Assembly (NCBI RefSeq): GCF_000003605.2
Contig: NW_003122908.1
Location: 1,067,259 to 1,129,711, forward strand
Origin: Saccoglossus kowalevskii
Taxonomy: Eukaryota; Hemichordata; Enteropneusta; Harrimaniidae
Direction of reading: 5' to 3'
Length of the DNA stretch: 62,453 nt
The first letter of the stretch is position 1, and each line of letters starts with the position of its first letter. Under the pieces are notes generated by a model. It searched no databases. It had not been told where the DNA came from and saw only the letters and a list, made by a program, of their open reading frames with translations. Below, in pieces: positions 49,401 through 59,864 of the stretch. The position numbers and the translations under genes are program-made.

Positions 49401-52400
49401 AGATGTACATGATAGGTCATTCCACTTAAACCCATTAGTCTTTCTGTAAGTATAATAACTGGAGATCAATTCCCTCACACAATGACATCGGAGATTATAA
49501 AATAAATAGTGATAGATGAACACGCAACATATTCTTTAAAAGAAAAAAAAGATATGTCCACAAGTAAGCAATTAACAGAAAATAATAATTAACATTCACC
49601 GTATCTCCACACAGTCTTCAATATTGCTATTGTCAGGTTGCCCAGTAGCCCAATTAGTATACGTCACCTGTCCTCCGTTTACATACACAGACGTAGTTTC
49701 GTTGTATATATCATTAACACCAATCCGAACAGGCTCTGTGTTAAATACAAATGATGTTCATTATTACCATAATTGCAGTATTTTGTATATTACATTTCAC
49801 ACCACGGTAAGTAAGTGCGCATATGAAGCACATACTTCACAAAGAGCTGATATATGATCAATTAAATAAAGGCAATATGTACTATATATTTGAAGTATAC
49901 ATGTGTCTATTTTCACGTCTTGTGAGTACCAGATCAAAATCCTCGAAATTGTTAATATAAACTAGATCATGTTATAAATTTCATATTGAAATGTTAGTGT
50001 TGCTTTTTAGAGTTAATAGTGTCTTGCAAATACTATTTCCCACTTCTGGTAAACTCCGAACCAACGAGTACCACAGCGCGTTTACAGCACTTTCTCGTTT
50101 GTTCTGCGACATAAGTAAATTTATTAAATAACTTTACCACCCCCACCCCCCCCCCCCCAGTCATTTTTTTTTCTATAATCATTCATCTAAACCAATGTAT
50201 GCTTGGTAATATGAATGTTGATACATATGCCAGTGTTTTAAATATCACTCATTAACTTTGGACAGATTCAATGCACCCAATTATTATAACGACAAGGAAA
50301 TGGGAAATTCACACGAGTTCGGAATGGCTTGTATTTCTATAATCTTATACATTTCTACAGTTTATATAACTGCCCAGTTTATAAATCATACGAACGTGTA
50401 ACAATTACTTAATTAAGAGTTGGAAGTTCGACCTTGCTTATTGGCGAACAAGTGTTTTTAAACTGTATCATTGATAATTAAATGCTTCTTCGTGCCTAAA
50501 GAAAATCGCTCAATATCTGGTTCCACATTTTGCTGTTTCGTATACATATGTATTTTGTTCTCATTTAGATTCATAGTCCGTATACTATTCCATTAGGTGG
50601 TGTTTCACAAAAATCATAAGCAGTTGATACCATACCATGTGCCACCATAAAATATTGCTGTCATAATCGTTTTTGAAATACAGCTACTTTCTATTAAAGC
50701 GATCTCCTTGCTATTCCGTGGCCGCCTCTACCTTCTGTAACCGATCAATGGAAAGTAATTGCATACATATGTTATGGAGGTTGTTATTTTAGTGGGCCCG
50801 ATTTCTTGATAAATATTGTATTGAAGTATCAAAGCATAGCTAATAAGTATATGAACACCTACCATGTAAAAATAAGCATGATTATAACACGATTATATTG
50901 CTGAGACATTCAAGATAAGCTTGAATATATCGACTTTAAAGTATATTCTTCAATTCAGTTCAACTGGCGGTGAAGTATTCGATGGTTTAGATAGATCGTG
51001 ATTTACAACCGTGTTCATATCAACTAAGAGTCGCGTATATATTTCTAAGATTACCTGCATCTTCAGGCAACAATGCCACTACTTCTGAGTTATCTTCATC
51101 AGATCTGATTTCTGCTAAATGAGCGTATCTAGACTCACAAGCATCACGTGCTTCGTACCAGGTAAGATGATCATTCACAACCACATATGCAGGCCTGTCT
51201 GGAGAATGTGGTCATATAAAGTGTCACATGGGGTAAAACTGGTGCAAACACATTCGACACAATTTTGGATTTATTATTCAATCTACTCTTAAATATCTAC
51301 ATTTGTTAACGCATATACAGTCCCCGCCTTTTCTAATTATTCAACCTCTTAAAGAGAGAGTGCATGGCAATAGTTAGAATTTGGTCGATAATTAATATGT
51401 TTGTTCCGGTAATAAGTGTTCTCATGTTTAACATTACGTCAGTGCCAAAGTAGATAAGGATAAAACATCTGATTTTGCCCCAGAAATTCCGTACATCAAT
51501 ACAATTATAGAATATATGGAGACTGTCTTCAACGACGAAACACTTATCACAGAATAGTGTGTTTCGTATTTTCCATTTGTACGGATTATATCCATTTGGC
51601 AAGATACAATTGAATAAATTTAAATATAAAATTTGACAGTTTTCTGTCATAAGTAGTGTACATACATCTTTTTCTCTAAATATGTTTCCAATATTCAGCT
51701 GGTATGTCATACTTTTTAGACCACATATATTCAACATAAGGTTTTTCAATTTGTTGTTGGATCAAATTTGTGTACACCAACTTTGAAGTTATATTCGAAA
51801 GCATACCGTCATCATTATTAGTGTTAATATCAGATTCCGTGACACTCCCAAGCAAACTTATCCATGGTTTCAGGGCGTTACAAAGCACGTAATATTCATT
51901 TACCCAGAAGTCTTGTTATATAAAATAACGTAGAATCTTGTCCAGGTCTATTTTGTTAGCAGTTATTATGTCTTGCATGTAGATAATATTAGACTTAAGG
52001 TAGCGGGACTATTATTTGCATACTTGTTGTCATCTTCTAATTGTGACCAAACGACTACAGACCCAAGAAAGTATATATTTGTGGAATCGCCAGACTTCAA
52101 GCTTTTCAAAGGTGTGTTTGCCATGCCCGTATCTGCATTCTACGGTGCGTTACTCAATCAAAAGTGAAAAAATACTTTTTTTTGTAAAATAAATAATTAC
52201 GCATTTATGCTGGTGATAAGAAGGTTTTTTTTCACTTTTCCTAGTTGTTCAATAGTCTGGTAAATTGAATGTGTCTGGTCAGTTGTAATTTCTAGCAGCG
52301 CGTTTTGAAAAGTAGTGTCCTGAATTTTAATTTCTGTTTTAGTCGCATTGCCCCCAACTCAAACCACAACACATTGGTCAATAATAATCCATGAAATAGT

Positions 52401-55400
52401 TTGTCTGGACACATTCAAGTTCCTCTCATTGTCACCTTATAGCTGTGAAAATTTGGTGTTAATCCGACGACAATAAGTATATGTTATTTTTTGTTAAAGA
52501 CCTTGTATTTTGAAAAACATAAACTCTTAGAAAACGTCCATGAAGTCACAGCAAAGATTTTCAAGCTTGTTTATCGGTACATGTTTTTCCTTCAAGGTCT
52601 GTTTTAACATATGTAGGGGGCATCCACATGTGTAAGGCTATTGGAAACCAAAAAATAAAGGAATGGGATAGCTATAATTCGATAAAAACGGCAGATGAAA
52701 ACACCAAAATCAATGATTTTTTTCAGTGGCTGTGTGACCTTGTGTCTGAAACATTCATATGCAAATGACTAATCTGTGAAATAAACAAGGGCAAACCACT
52801 AACAAATGTTTGGAAACCACTCAAATGTTTGGAAACACTCATTGTGTGTCAGATAGCTAAATAAAATAAATATTTCAAATAAATAAATAAATAAATAAAT
52901 CGTAATTTTCAACACAAATAATAGTCTCGCTACCTTAATCCAGTTAGAAAAGAATATGGGTTTTCCATAGTAAACAATGAATCTATTACCCCAAATATTT
53001 TTTTAATATAGATTTGGTGCAAATTTGTTTAGAAGGTATCATGTTTGATTGGTGTAATGCATGAATCATTTCTTTATAAAATGCTGGCAGAGATCCAAGA
53101 TTAGGACAGTGTTGGAGATTTGAAAAATTACAGTGAAAAATTATTTTGTGCATGTTATTTTTCCTGAGATAGAAAAATGGTATTAACTTCCAACTGGGTG
53201 CCATTTCTTTATCTGTTTTTTTTTGTCAGCAGTCTTTTTACCCACGCTGCCTTTAACGCTTTATTATGAGCAAAAATATCTATCATTTTGATACCACCTT
53301 TTATATTTTATGGTTTTTGATATTTTATGGTTTTTACTCCCCCATAAAAATTTGAAAAACATAACATCAATCTCTTTCAAGGAATTATAGCTATAATCCA
53401 GAATGGATAAAATACATGTTAATTGTGACAGAGCGAAAGTCTTCAGAATTGTCATTTTACCGTACAGGATAATATTTCGTTTTCTCCAGGGCATAATATT
53501 CTTTTCTATCTGGGCTATCTTAACTTCCCAAATCTTATTTTTACAAAGTGTTATGTCTGTATGAAAGTACACCCCCAAAGATTTAATCGGCTCATTAGGC
53601 AAGTTGATATTTCCCAGAAAATGTTTCCTGTTTTTCCATTTCCTGATCCACATACCATCTGTTTTAGTGTTATTTAAAAGTGTCCCAGCCACATTGCTGA
53701 ATCGTTTGACCGTTTCAATGGCTTCATAAAAACTGTTATCATTTGCTAAAAACAGGGTGGTGTCATCAGCTACTTGGCTAATTTTAATTTGACTTGCCAC
53801 AATGGTATTGATGATATTAATCCCTTCGATTTGTGGATTATTTTTAATTGTAATAGCTAGGATTTCAACCACTAAAAGAAAAAGTAGGGCTGACAGAGGA
53901 TAGCCCTGTCTGATACCTCTAGTGGGCTTGAAATTCCTAGATATATGGCCATTGTTAATTATGACGGAGTTTATGTTTGTGTACATAGTTTTGACATAAT
54001 TAATAAAACTTTGGCCCAAATCAGTTTTGTTTTTCATGTCTGTCAGATTGAATATTTAACGTGTATATTTGTATTTCTTTGGTCATTCTAACAAATATGT
54101 CACTGAACCTTCAGTTTACACAATATGGTAAAATGTCAGTAAACTGTAGTAGAAAACGCTTTTTTTTGTCTATACGAATACAGGAAATAAATACGATATT
54201 TATATATAAAACGTTTTCACTAACACAATCTTGTTTAATATATTATTCACTATATTTATTGCTTTACACAATGTTTGACCTTGGCCAGGCTCTATGTGCA
54301 GAATTGTCAAACCACAAAAGGGTCAACATTTATTATACCGAATAAAGTGAACATTTTGTAAAAGTATGTACTTCCAATGTCAACATTACATCACACTTCT
54401 AAGACTGTACTAAGACTGTACTAAAAAATAAAACTCAATACAACAACACATTTCCGGAGTTAAATGAAAAATGTAATCTAAACTCAACTCAACTCACAAT
54501 GAATGAGTCATAAAATCACCCTGATACAATAATAAGATTAGTACTTTGTTGTATGCATCAATAAAATTGTTACAGCTTTCGACCTGTACAAGTTAGATCA
54601 CGAAAAACTCAAAGGAAAAGAATCAATCTATAAATTGTCAACATCCTTTACTGTGTGATAACTGCCATGAAGGTGATTGACAGGTCATACAACTCTGGAA
54701 GGACAATTGGATCAACCAGGTGTACTTGTGATTTACATAACAAAGAATGTTTACTATCTACTGACTTGCTTGTGAGTGCCTGTATGTCATCGTGAGACAG
54801 CTGCTAGCAAGACCACATTCTGATTGGCTCCTGCGGAAACCACGGTTGTGTACCTGAAACTTGGCCATTTATGTCCTATAACTAGGCTAGACTGAAACAA
54901 GTTGGGGTCCACCATTTCAACTGAGTACTCTGTGTGTTGAATTGCTGCTGCGATATTGTGAGACAAGTGATATAGGCTTCAATCATCATTCCTGACTTTT
55001 GTCCAAGCGCGTAAGCATTATTCAAATACCAATTGATACAAATGTACCAAGTTTTACATATCAGATTCGACAGGCTAACAAAAATATGGTGCCGTGTCAG
55101 TTGTAAACACAAGTTCCGAAAGATCAATATTTATTCAGGTGCGAACGTCGGCGAACAAAACCATTTTTATTATGTTTATACGTTGGTTAGTGAATCGTCT
55201 ATGGATACCATGTGTTCAGTTAATTCTCATAATCTAGTATATGACATAACATATGGTAAGACGTGTAGACCGTAACCATACTCGCCAGCCATTGTAATAC
55301 AGAACAAACATAACCTTAATTGACTCGGCGCCTCAAGATTTACAATGTGAAAACCTACTGTTAGATACTATTACTATACTAGATTTTATGTTGCATAATT

Positions 55401-55821
55401 AAGTATTATTGTTCAACTCTTGAAATAGAAATTTGTACATACTTGTTAATGGTATGTCGTATTTGTCTGAATAGAGAAACACCGCAGATATATAGTACAA
55501 AATAGTATGTAGTAATTTGTTACCACTTGTTATATATTGTTTATATAATCCAAATTCCCATGGAATTGTAGGGCTAACAATTAGCTTAACTGAAATAAAG
55601 ATCATTATTTAAAAAATAAATTATTTACTGGTTTATAAAATACATACTACACACGGTGTCAATTAACAATGTCAAATGTTTTTTTCTTCTCAAATATTTC
55701 CAATGGTGACACTATTCAGAAGGATTTTAAACCAGCTAAACTCACCATGATTGTTAACATATTCAGAGCTGCATATCGATGCCATAATAACTGCAAACCA
55801 ACATGTAATGAACACAATCAT
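46283..55821 (-). CDS. Receptor gene 2: signal peptide-CTLD-CCP-CCP-TM-tyrosine tail
   Basis: Eight exons on the minus strand: 55821-55746, 51198-51055, 49735-49600, 49443-49373, 47661-47482, 47303-47124, 46689-46607 and 46414-46283. All junctions are gt-ag, phases agree and the sum is 1002 nt, or 333 codons plus stop. The product matches gene 1 but with one CTLD and two CCPs. The second CTLD exon is one codon shorter and the third one codon longer than in gene 1, so the frame holds. Intron 1 carries a LINE with a nested DNA transposon. Kept frames, phases and motifs argue for a functional paralogue. The CTLD is the most diverged part, which may reflect a different ligand. Confidence 0.8.
46607..46689 (-). 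CDS. Gene 2 transmembrane exon
   Basis: 83 nt between CTTATTCACAG| and CTGCAA|gtattt. Encodes ILACVGAVCLAVGFGVG, continuing to KYLQ. Counterpart of 21083-21165. Confidence 0.82.
47124..47303 (-). CDS. Gene 2 CCP/sushi exon 2 (membrane-proximal)
   Basis: 180-nt phase 1-1 exon with six cysteines (CDIPPPG, WPSC, GSEC, YTC, VTLC, VICN). GSNTEWPSC and GVNYGSEC match the membrane-proximal CCP of gene 1; here the CIDGYEP motif is intact. Confidence 0.87.
47482..47661 (-). CDS. Gene 2 CCP/sushi exon 1
   Basis: 180-nt phase 1-1 exon with six cysteines (CNIPPPG, WPSC, GSEC, YTC, VTLC, IQC). Counterpart of the duplicated CCP exons of gene 1. Confidence 0.87.
47700..49372. other. Gene 2 intron between CTLD and CCP parts
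   Basis: 47860-48240 matches 22850-23040 and 27690-27950 (CAGGCTGAC and TTTCGTAC motifs). 48240-48440 matches 24770-24960. The 315-bp tandem repeats of gene 1 are absent. No exon is seen in 48450-49150. GTCGGTCGTACCTAATATT at 49096-49114 recurs inverted near 58362. Confidence 0.5.
49373..51198 (-). CDS. Gene 2 CTLD (three exons)
   Basis: Exons 51198-51055 (144 nt), 49735-49600 (136 nt) and 49443-49373 (71 nt). Motifs: LTWYEARDACESRYAHLAEI, RIGVNDIYNET, TYTNWATGQPDN, EDCVEI, KWNDLSC and WGVCEYY. The four cysteines, QPD and WND are kept. The tryptophan of the conserved WIG is arginine here, a core position in most CTLDs, so folding or stability may differ. Confidence 0.83.
51999..52934. mobile_element. 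936-bp TTAA-flanked DNA transposon nested in the LINE
   Basis: TTAA at 51995-51998 and 52935-52938. Ends GGTAGCGGGACTATTATT and, reverse-complemented, GGTAGCGAGACTATTATT. It splits the LINE reading frame. No transposase: the longest frame inside (51973-52167) starts outside it. The GGTAG ends resemble the element at 1434. Confidence 0.82.
53264..54037 (-). CDS. LINE reverse transcriptase fragment
   Basis: 257 codons with core RT motifs in order: RGIRQGYPLSALLFLLVVEI (palm), then the catalytic box as QVADDTTLF where most have YADDT, then SLGVYF and YGKMTILKTFALSQL (thumb). The fingers region is missing at the 5' end. The Y to V change before ADD is at a position where aromatic or A/V residues occur; the two catalytic aspartates remain. 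It belongs to the insertion at 51350-54037 and is not a host gene. Confidence 0.85.
   Translation of the reverse strand: MKNKTDLGQSFINYVKTMYTNINSVIINNGHISRNFKPTRGIRQGYPLSALLFLLVVEILAITIKNNPQIEGINIINTIVASQIKISQVADDTTLFLANDNSFYEAIETVKRFSNVAGTLLNNTKTDGMWIRKWKNRKHFLGNINLPNEPIKSLGVYFHTDITLCKNKIWEVKIAQIEKNIMPWRKRNIILYGKMTILKTFALSQLTCILSILDYSYNSLKEIDVMFFKFLWGSKNHKISKTIKYKRWYQNDRYFCS
54038..55745. other. Rest of gene 2 intron 1
   Basis: 54038-54600 resumes the match to 26130-26760 and 31330-31990. 54640-54990 is the inverted copy of the repeat at 34900-35340. 55080-55640 matches 27190-27600 and 32400-32940. No exon is supported. Confidence 0.5.
55746..55821 (-). CDS. Gene 2 start exon: signal peptide
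   Basis: ATG at 55821, then MIVFITCWFAVIMASICSS, EYVNNH and a phase 1 donor ATG|gtgagt. Same length as the gene 1 start exon, with two replacements (I to F and V to F) that keep it hydrophobic. Confidence 0.83.
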
Positions 55822-55909
55822 CGCTGAGACATACATTTCGGCTTAGTAGATATACATATATATCAGATTACGTCTTGTTTTTGAAGTGTGTGTACTCGGT
55901 TTTTACCAC

Positions 55910-56870
55910 GGATTAACAATAGATTACGTGTCACGTGATAATACTTTGACCTCCTCCATATTCATAGGAAGCACTGACACGTACCAACTTGTTTGATGTG
56001 TTAAATGACATCGAGTTTGGTCGACGGTATAACGAGGACAAACAGAAAACCGGTACATTTTCACTTCGGAAATGATTGGGTCATTTGCACACAAACCACT
56101 CAATGGTTTTACGAGGTAATATTTTCAAGAATATTTAGACACACAAACATGTTATTTCGTTTTTTTCACAAAATATGCGTAAACATGAACTTAGTCATAT
56201 CATGAACGAATATTAAGTCATCCTTTTTGTGATAGACTAATTGAGTCTGCTATTTTGGTTTAGCTACTCGTCTATGGTTGACAATGTACAGAATATAAGT
56301 CGCTGAAATGATTTTTTCACTAATTTTGAGTAAAGATTCCAAGGAAATATAGGCGATGTTCCTTTTGAAAATCGCGTGAAAACGTATATGCTACAGTAAT
56401 TCATAGTGTGTGTTTGCTTTCTCCAGGCGTCCGTAGTTACACAAATGAACACTATATCCCCCCCCCCATCAAAATGTGCATACGACATTTTGTATATTTT
56501 TGTGTAATTTTCCTACAATTATTTTGATAATTTTTTAACCAAATGGATATCAGTCCCTATTGGCTGAAGGGTAGATTCTGTTGGGAAAATATGCTGTGGG
56601 TATGTATAAGTTGATTTTGGTTCTCAATGGATTAAAATGTAATACAACAGAATTCGACCAGGCTGCCTCAACCATGTAGATTTGACATTGTAACAAACTT
56701 AATTTAGTAACATTGAAGTTTAGTGGCCATCGAAGTCGATACAAAAAATGTTTAAGAGAGCACTTTGTCCACAAATACGAACATTTTATATATAGAATTT
56801 AGTCTATCACCTCGCACATACACACATACAAATTATCAGACTTCTAACGAAAAAAAAAGATAGGTAAGGC
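55910..56870. other. Upstream region of receptor gene 2, no gene seen
   Basis: Matches 33214-34180. A poly-C run lies at 56460-56467. No promoter element stands out. Confidence 0.4.
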
Positions 56871-57461
56871 AATAATTCCTTGTAGTAGCCACATTTAAAG
56901 TGTGATTTTCAATCTGTTACGTTAGTTTTCAGCAGGATTGAAATCTGGGGAATGAGTTGGAAGATAACTAATCCAAGGCCAAAATCATCAAGTAAATTAA
57001 AAATCAGGGCATTGTGCACAACAACTGTATCACCTGGTATTAACAATGGTTCACCATCAACATTGAGCGCTTTTGTTGCTTAGGTGAATAAAAAATTAAC
57101 AAATTGGGTTGCATTTGAATTACGGATGCATACATAGAGGCATTCAGACCAACTATGAAATTGAGAGTGTGATTCGGCATCTCTATGTTGATGTTCCCGT
57201 ATCAATTTTTACTCCACAGTCATCCATGAACTTCAATGTAGCAGAATTTTTTGTATGTAAATAATCTATTGTATTGCATATTATATCAACATGAAATCCA
57301 ACAAGTTTATCACGAACGGCACGTCCGATGCTACTTACATGAATATCATCTACCAGGGAATACTGTAATAACTTATATCTGATTTCTTGATACATCATCG
57401 ATGGACATTCTCGTTTCAGTGTCTCTATGAAATATATGTTTTGGTCACTACCCCTCGGCAT
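56870..57461 (-). pseudogene. IS630/Tc1-like transposase relic, copy 2
   Basis: Minus-strand fragments: NIYFIETLK, PSMMYQEIR, VSSIGRAVRDKL, IDYLHTKNSATLKFMDDCGV (first catalytic D), then TVVVHNAL and SPDFNPAEN. The second catalytic aspartate, D in the VVVDN of copy 1, is histidine. Large parts are deleted, so it cannot be active. It lies upstream of gene 2 as copy 1 does upstream of gene 1. Confidence 0.7.
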
Positions 57462-58990
57462 AGTTATTCAATAGAGTTTAACATTCAATGTTACCGTTTT
57501 TTTCATTTGTTATGCGTATTTGTCAACAGTCATTATGTGTATGTCAGATGTAATATAATAGCGCATATTTTTAGCTGGTGTTTGATTGTCCATTCACGTA
57601 TGTCTCCTCGTACTACATTAATATATACGTAACCATACGTTACGGGAACGTCAAAAACCAACACGGACAACGTTTTATAAGTACGTAATGTTACCAGCTA
57701 CCGATTATTTCACTGGGCGAATATATGCTTAACGAATACATTAAGGAAAAGCGTCGAGCTGACACGAACATATAACATTTTAATATTTATTTATTTCGAA
57801 ACAAACAAACTTTTTGCATTGCCACGACGTCATATTTTTAATATGCGATCTTTGCGACGTATATTAAGGCAAACGTAAGGGGCGTTGGACAAACTGCTTC
57901 TAGAATACACATTAAAATGTGGTCTATTTTGCACTATTGCTTTAAAAAACGTTTGGGTGCGTTGAAATCTTAGACAATCAGAACACGTTTAGCTACTTTA
58001 TTATATTAATATAATACCGGTAAGTACCGAGTAAGTTTTAGAAGATAAACCAGTTTTCTAATGTGTGTGTTCGTAAGGCCACAGACTCTGTTGTCAAGCA
58101 AGTTATTCTGTTGTTAATTTGTATCTAATTTAACAGCATTTAAAGCGCTCTGTGTAGCTAATGAGCATTGTTGCAATTGGATAAGATATCGATCTAGGTA
58201 TGTACGTGAGGCAGCTTGTTCGAATTCTGTTGTATATATCTCAATTAGGCTATTTGCGAGTATTGTCGTGAACCTAATGTAATCATGTAAATATTCGAAT
58301 TATTTGTATACAAAAAGACTGTTGACAGTCCTTGGGCTGGGAAATAGTATTAACAGATTAATATTAGGTACGACCGACTGCCGACAGTCTAACAAATACC
58401 CTGTACAACTCTGACATATATTATTTATGTTTAAACAATTTTTTTTTATAAATGACGAAAATGCCGCCAACGTTCATGGTTCATGGTCATGCTTCGTTAT
58501 ATATATTCAGTCTACTTTATTAAGCAATGAAATACATGAATCTGTATTATTATTATTATTTATGAATACGGAGCGTACTTAAACATAATGGTATTTATTT
58601 ATAAATAATGCATTTGGTTTATGGTATGTGAGTAATATTGAATTGTTTCGCATTAAATATAATATTGTTTTCGAAGCCCCTATTTAAAAGTGCTAGCTAC
58701 GGGCCAGGTTTTAGAATTGTCAATGTACATGTCAACACTGAGAGCATGGGAACAATTGAAGAGAGGATAAATAATTTTCTCGATGGGAAGATGTAATGCT
58801 GGATCTACGACAAAAAAATAAATAATCTCCTAAAGCTAAAAGCATATACAGGGACTCGAATTATATTGGCCGGTGACTCGATGAGTTATTTGCCTCATAT
58901 TTGCCCCGTGACCAAACACACTGGTGCTGCGTTCTCAGAGTGGATTCTTAAATATAATCTAATGGTAGTTGGAACTCAAATATCGAAAGG
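57462..58990. other. Unit boundary, partly unique, no gene seen
   Basis: 57500-57930 matches 35960-36420. 57950-58980 has no match elsewhere in the window apart from the short AATATTAGGTACGACCGAC motif shared, inverted, with 49096. No exon recognised. Confidence 0.4.
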
Positions 58991-59861
58991 CCATGTTCCG
59001 TTTAAGATATCATGAAATTTCTGGGGTTTCGAAGATAATTTAAATTATTGTTGAGGGTTAAAATAAACAACAATATTTCCTGATTTAGATAACCCGCTTA
59101 ATCCCATCTTGCAAGATTCGATTTTGTTTCTCTGCGACAAATTTTGTACCAAGATACGTTGTGAACAATGTGCTGACAGTTTATTGTCGTTATCGTATAT
59201 TTAGACATTTCAGTTTACAAACAACTACTCACAGGAAATATATACACTGCTCACTCCCGAAAACGCCCAGGGAAAACTGTGTGGGGAATTTATTCTGATA
59301 TAGACCTCGTATATACACATTTCATTGACTAGGGGATAAATAACTGAATTCAACAATATTATGCGACAAGTTCTGCTTATTTTTATGATAATATGTTAAT
59401 ACCTAGTTCGCATATAAGTTTTGGGTAAAAATAAAGTTTCCCGCTTGGTATAGTAATAGCATTTTTGACTTCGGCAAAGACTCTTACCCGGTTCGCGTAA
59501 TGCCTGTGACAACATTGTGTTAGGGGTGAAAATTGTTATACAAACTTCCTAAATTATAATGACTTGTATGATGTTGGCTTGCGCATGCCCCAAAACGTCA
59601 ATTTCTTGCATAACAGTCTGGTTTGAATGTGCTGACGCGTCAGTGTATTTCCCATGTTCTGATAAACTGGTCATCCAAGAAGGATTTCATAATATATGTT
59701 CAACAATTGATGGCAGCAACGGTATTTGCCAAGGCGCAAGATACGAATGGGGACTCGTAAAAGCGAGTTTAATCATAATGATAGTCACAATTACATTATT
59801 CAAATCGCGTTTACAAAATAATCGCCCGGATTGACTTTTTGCATCTGATTTTTTATTATTA
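58991..59861. repeat. Block P of unit 3, left part
   Basis: Matches 11120-12000 and 37410-38640, with deletions. It marks the start of a third tandem unit. Confidence 0.75.
59617..59834 (+). CDS. Candidate last exon of an unknown small membrane protein
   Basis: After a possible acceptor (CTTGCATAACAG|) the frame reads WFECADASVYFPCSD, then NICSTIDGSNGIC, a hydrophobic stretch VKASLIIMIVTITLF, a basic KSR and a stop at 59834. Four cysteines precede one predicted membrane segment. The copy in unit 2 (about 38398-38628) is broken by indels and unit 1 has lost most of it. I do not recognise the family, and upstream exons were not found. It may equally be a chance frame in a repeat. Confidence 0.3.
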
Positions 59862-59864
59862 TTA

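Larger units (their letters stand above)
51350..54037 (-). mobile_element. 5'-truncated LINE (L1/Tx1-like) in intron 1 of gene 2
   Basis: The paralogous intron near 31290 lacks this text, so the insertion edges are near 51350 and 54037. Minus-strand content: reverse transcriptase (53264-54037), linker (52986-53204, with FHCNFSNLQHCPNLGSLP), then after a nested DNA transposon the C-terminal part (51888-51333) with WKIRNTLFCDKC, EDSLHIFYNC and FWGKI, a typical cysteine-histidine end of L1-like ORF2. Endonuclease and ORF1 are missing. Frame breaks are few, so it is fairly young. No poly-A tail or clear target duplication was found. Confidence 0.82.
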
